Assembly: GCA_021782815.1 (NCBI GenBank)
Contig: JAJXUO010000023.1
Span: 1 to 42,461 of the forward strand
Length of the DNA: 42,461 nucleotides
Reading direction: 5' to 3'
Source of the DNA: Pseudomonadota bacterium
Lineage (GTDB): Bacteria > Pseudomonadota > Alphaproteobacteria > Rhodospirillales > Magnetospirillaceae
Shown: positions 40,301 through 42,461 of the stretch, one piece after another
Layout: each line of letters begins with the position of its first letter
How positions within the stretch are numbered: position 1 is the first letter of the stretch
Made by a program: the position numbers and the translations under genes
Notes under the pieces: model-generated
Told to the model about the DNA's origin: nothing
What the model saw: only the letters and a program-made list of their open reading frames with translations
The model's database searches: none

Positions 40301-41150
40301 GCAGATAGCGCACGAACTGCAGCAGGTCGCCGAACCCCTGTTCGCTGTGCACCAGCAGGGTTTTGCCGTCCAGGGGCTCGCCGTTCCACTCCGGCCCCTT
40401 GAGCTTGGCCATGCGGAAATCCGCCTTGCGCCGCCGCCATTCATATTCCACCCAGCCCGGTTGCAGCGCGCCCTCCAGCAGGAGTTTGCGCGCCAGGCCC
40501 AGGCGGGCGTCGAGATGTTCGGCGTCCAGTTCCATGGCGCGGCGCAGACAGGGTTCGGCGCGGTCCAGCTCTCCCAGATTGATATAGGCCTGGCCCAGGG
40601 CGGCCTGGGCGTCGGCCGACAGCGGCGCCCGCGCCGCCGTTTGCCGCAGCAGCGCCTCGGCCTCGGCGTAACGGCCTTCGTGCGCCAGATGGGCGCCCAG
40701 GCGCACCTCCCACGCGGTGGTGCCGGGTGCCAGGTCCAGGGCGCGGCGCAGGGCGGCCTCGCCCGCCGCGCTTTGGCGGCCCTGAAACAGCAGCGAGGCC
40801 AGCAGGGCCCAGCCCTCCTGATGGCGGGGATCCCGCGCCAGAATGTCCGACAGCACGGCCAGGGCCTCGCTCCGGCGTTTTCCGGCCGCCAGGGCGCGGG
40901 CGATCTGGAGCAGGAGCGGCTGAGGCCGAGCGCCGGGGGAGGCCAGGGCGCGCCAATAGTCGGCCAGGGCCTCGTCGATCCGGCCCAGGGCGCACAATGC
41001 CGTGCCGCGATGGGTCAAAACCTCGGCATTGCCGGGGCTGAGGGCCAGGGCGGCATCATAAAACGGCACGGCCTCGGCCGGTTTTCCGGCGCGATGCAGG
41101 GCCATGGCCCGCTCCAGCGGAAGGCGGCCGTCGTGCGGAGCGGAGTCCAT
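37383..41150 (-). CDS. TPR / glycosyltransferase / FkbM methyltransferase fusion protein
   Basis: 1255 residues, soluble. Order: TPR repeats (about 10-235); a GT9/TPR-glycosyltransferase-like domain (about 240-520) with LLVHSEQGFGDLLQFVRYLP, LVWAGSPKHANDHKRSLPL and DLVITVDSAVAHLAGALGRPVW; an FkbM-type methyltransferase (about 540-770) with VFIDVGAHWGLMSLQA and MVKIDVEGLEPEVVEG. A second TPR block (about 800-960) and a second glycosyltransferase-like domain (about 965-1250) follow, the latter with LLDEQGYGDVLMFARFLPE, LVWAGKPTPRDRSFPLEALLP and DALVTCDTAIAHLAGALGLPTF. The two TPR-GT halves are internal duplicates around the methyltransferase. A role in glycan or protein O-glycosylation with methylation is inferred. 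It follows the bactofilin by 11 bp. Confidence 0.8.
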   Translation of the reverse strand: MDSAPHDGRLPLERAMALHRAGKPAEAVPFYDAALALSPGNAEVLTHRGTALCALGRIDEALADYWRALASPGARPQPLLLQIARALAAGKRRSEALAVLSDILARDPRHQEGWALLASLLFQGRQSAAGEAALRRALDLAPGTTAWEVRLGAHLAHEGRYAEAEALLRQTAARAPLSADAQAALGQAYINLGELDRAEPCLRRAMELDAEHLDARLGLARKLLLEGALQPGWVEYEWRRRKADFRMAKLKGPEWNGEPLDGKTLLVHSEQGFGDLLQFVRYLPPLARRGARLLLAVPQPLTRLLQSLDGVAEVMAALPRDLAYDYHVPLLTIPRITGLGEDLLAPSIPYLTPPSAGPLLPRIPGERLRVGLVWAGSPKHANDHKRSLPLATLLPLAGLDGIGLYSLQVGPHAADIAREAHGLLVHDLAPVLKDFAETAAVVAQLDLVITVDSAVAHLAGALGRPVWMLTPFAPDWRWILGRDDSPWYPTLRLYRQTTPDAWEDVVARLAADLAARIQAAPDPEAQALSPLPSRFATAEGRPRFTLSLPRRAVIDPGLRHLLRQERGPGYETATRCFIDAHLGPDDVFIDVGAHWGLMSLQAASRWPGRVRVLACEPLAANLPHLARWLAENGCADQVEVCPVAVADQPGRGALRPESSMGHSLVRLPHGAVAVESVDSLLAARPPLADGRVMVKIDVEGLEPEVVEGMAGVLASGRVSAVIWEKGQNYDRPGGRERLRRLRARLAALGFTAWRFADETAAGPLLPFTEDMPPGNVLELAADLAPLPAYTVPPPLPPPEDPWLEGFEQARALSQEASRLLAQGRTAEALRQFERAGRLSLLHPDLYNNLGVALRGLGRLEAAEACYRRALALQPHHAGCLSNLGNVLREQGRLDEAAHTIDLARRLAPQDPTFQYNAGLVARDAGNPSLARALFEAVLERQPDNGDCRWDHALALLAEGDLARGFPAYEARWLLRRSPPPQVPLPRWDGAPLEGRGLFLLDEQGYGDVLMFARFLPEAKRRGAGRLVLQCPPALAPLLATLPEVDAVVPRGAPVPEGCALYAPLLSLPGLLGLGADALPAPLPTLPRPQPIALPGDGGLKLGLVWAGKPTPRDRSFPLEALLPHLDDPRWRLYSLQTGPRARDLADSGAAAFVHDLGPVLTDFAATARLLVGLDALVTCDTAIAHLAGALGLPTFVPLLHYSDWRWGDHGERTPWYPTLRLFRQPRAGDWKSPLSALAQALRAFADAKNLQTQLK

Positions 41151-41161
41151 GGATGTGGAGG

Positions 41162-41644
41162 TTAACCGCCGACAGCGACCGCCTTGGCCTCCAGGGCCAG
41201 CGCCCCGGCGCTCTCCGCCTCGTCCTTGGTTGTATCGGCCTTGTCGGCCGGCTCGGCGCTATCCGGTGTCGGCAGGGCTTTCAGGGCGGTGTTGTCCATG
41301 CGGTTGAAACGGCCCTCCACATAGGCGCCCGCTTCCACCGACAGGGTATCGTGCTGAATGTCGCCGATCACCCGGGCCGAGCGTGCCAGCTCGACGGCGC
41401 GGGATTTGATCTGTCCGGTGACATTGCCCAGCACCCGCACCAGATCGGCGCTGATTTCGCCGGTGATGTTGCCGCTGGTGCCCACCACCAGGATTTCGCA
41501 GCGCACATCGCCGTTGACGCGCCCATCCACATGGACCTCGCCTTGGCTGAGAATATCCCCGGTGATGGCGCAATCGCCCCCGATGATCGAGGGAGAATTG
41601 CGCAGATCACGGGGTTGGTTGGCTTTATTGGCTTTTAAGAACAT
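41162..41644 (-). CDS. Bactofilin
   Basis: 160 residues. The bactofilin beta-helix covers about 17-115: SIIGGDCAITGDILSQGEVHVDGRVNGDVRCE, GNITGEISADLVRVLGNVTGQIKS, IGDIQHDTLSVEAGAYVEGRF. Short tails flank it, the C-terminal one acidic. Bactofilins polymerise at the inner membrane and recruit cell-wall enzymes for shape or stalk formation. Its first 20 nt overlap the end of the upstream M23 peptidase gene, so the two are co-expressed, a pairing seen repeatedly in bacteria. Confidence 0.95.
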   Translation of the reverse strand: MFLKANKANQPRDLRNSPSIIGGDCAITGDILSQGEVHVDGRVNGDVRCEILVVGTSGNITGEISADLVRVLGNVTGQIKSRAVELARSARVIGDIQHDTLSVEAGAYVEGRFNRMDNTALKALPTPDSAEPADKADTTKDEAESAGALALEAKAVAVGG

Positions 41645-42461
41645 CGCGTCCTGCCAGAATGAACTTCATGGGGTTGGTTGGAACATCATTGATGCGCACT
41701 TCATAATGCAGGTGCGGTCCGGTGGTGCGGCCGGTGGCGCCCAGCAGCCCCAGGGGCATGCCGCGCGTAACCCGTTCACCCGGTTTCACCAGGATGCGGG
41801 CCAGATGGGCATAGCGGGTGTGAAGCCCCATGCCGTGATCCAGATCCACCATATTGCCGTAACCATCTTCCCATCCGGCCTTCACCACCCGGCCATCGCC
41901 GGTGGCGGTGACCGGAGTCCCCGCGGGGGCGCCCAAGTCCACTCCCTCATGGATGGCGCTCTTCTCATTGATCGGATCGACGCGAACGCCGAACGGACTG
42001 GTGATGTCGTAGTCCAGCAAGGGCTGGGCCAGGGGCACCGCCTTCAGGGCCAGGGTCAGATCGTCCAGTCGCGTAACCTGATGGTTGTAAAGGGCCACCT
42101 CGGTCATCATGGTGCGAGGGGCCGGGGGATAGGCGGCGATGAAGGGGCCACCCTCTCCGTAAATCTTATGCGGGGTTTGGCCATCGCCCAGACGGCGCAT
42201 TTCCGCCCGCACCAGGGTGTCGGCGTTGACGCCCACCGACGACAGCACATGGGCCAGGGTGCCGTAACGGTCCTCGGTAAGGCTGGCCGAATGTTCCAGA
42301 AAGGCGTTGTGGCTGGCCTTCAGCTGTTGCAGGCCCTGTTCCAGCTCGTGCACCTTCTTTTTCAGCTCGCTCTGCTCGGGTCCGGTGGGCAGGGTGCCGA
42401 CGATGTGGGTGGTGTCGCCGCCAGGGTCCGCCGGGGCCTGGGCGGTTTGCGCGCCCCGGCC
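41625..42461 (-). CDS. M23 family metallopeptidase, N-terminus outside window
   Basis: At least 278 residues; the frame is open to the right edge (42461), so the N-terminal part is missing. An internal GTG at 42353 is not the start. A coiled-coil segment (about 30-75 of the visible part) precedes the M23/LytM domain. Zinc ligands appear as HEGVDLGAPAGTP and in GPHLHYEV (HxH); RYAHL is also present. M23 enzymes cleave peptide crosslinks in peptidoglycan; here it partners bactofilin. The visible part is probably the periplasmic half of a membrane-anchored protein. Confidence 0.92.
   Translation of the reverse strand, partial: GRGAQTAQAPADPGGDTTHIVGTLPTGPEQSELKKKVHELEQGLQQLKASHNAFLEHSASLTEDRYGTLAHVLSSVGVNADTLVRAEMRRLGDGQTPHKIYGEGGPFIAAYPPAPRTMMTEVALYNHQVTRLDDLTLALKAVPLAQPLLDYDITSPFGVRVDPINEKSAIHEGVDLGAPAGTPVTATGDGRVVKAGWEDGYGNMVDLDHGMGLHTRYAHLARILVKPGERVTRGMPLGLLGATGRTTGPHLHYEVRINDVPTNPMKFILAGRDVLKSQ

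Noticed and set aside
39279-41165. 628-codon plus-strand frame opposite the TPR fusion gene
   Set aside because: An antisense shadow with a Gln/Gly/Ala-biased sequence and no domain.
1-42461. CRISPR arrays, tRNA or rRNA genes
   Set aside because: I looked for regular 25-40 bp repeats with spacers and for cloverleaf or rRNA sequence and saw none; the repeats found are palindromic and irregularly spaced.

Overview
The window is about 42 kb of high-GC DNA from an alphaproteobacterium, most likely Rhodospirillales (Magnetospirillum-like). The grounds are the GAAC-N7-GAAC type LexA box, the trpGDC-lexA order, the FYDLN-type zinc-ribbon protein with an acidic tail, several c-di-GMP/PAS proteins, and the general protein style. 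This assignment is inference, since no rRNA or other marker gene is present. I found no tRNA, rRNA, CRISPR array or intact insertion sequence.

Layout. 1-1300: the end of a phage-like tail module (three genes and a strong hairpin terminator), then a G-tract spacer. 1423-5854: parE (minus strand, probably leaderless), then a membrane-anchored GH17 glucanase-like gene and a DUF1543 gene. 5901-7962: a TetR regulator divergent from nnrS; nnrS has an FNR/DNR-type box. 8188-15586: a PAS/GGDEF/EAL protein, a SAM hydrolase (DUF62) and a MASE1-CHASE-PAS histidine kinase. 15697-16904: a DedA protein and a small lipoprotein. 17001-20856: a nitric-oxide/anaerobic module of two overlapping CRP/FNR regulators, then an FNR-type box and DUF2249, a 12-TM haem-copper-oxidase-like protein and a hemerythrin. 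20970-25358: a spermidine-synthase-like methyltransferase, lexA with its SOS box, and trpC-trpD-trpG. 25627-26739: cspA with a structured leader, and three small conserved genes. 26740-27464: a mostly non-coding stretch. 27465-31275: a novel triple-repeat protein, a small membrane protein, a UPF0114 protein, a short-chain dehydrogenase and an MFS transporter. 31559-35138: copA, a divergent polysaccharide deacetylase and copZ. 35172-37268: small ORFs, a PilZ protein and a secreted glycosidase-like protein. 37383-42461: a 1255-residue TPR/glycosyltransferase/FkbM fusion, a bactofilin and an M23 peptidase cut by the window edge.

How the genes work together. The clearest functional theme is NO or low-oxygen response. 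Two FNR-type boxes, before nnrS and before DUF2249, share the form TTG-N-C-N4-ATCAA. Both are followed about 29 bp later by a similar -10 element, which is class II activator geometry. Two FNR-family regulators whose recognition helix carries the E..SR signature sit right next to the second box. A second theme is copper export (copA and copZ) and a third is cell envelope and shape (bactofilin, M23, glycosyltransferase fusion, GH17, deacetylase).

Two dispersed repeat families also run through the window. One is a roughly 145-175 bp multi-hairpin MITE-like element with three copies, each abutting gene 3' ends. The other is a palindromic element with two copies, one of which is bounded by 14-bp inverted repeats and runs into the copA promoter.
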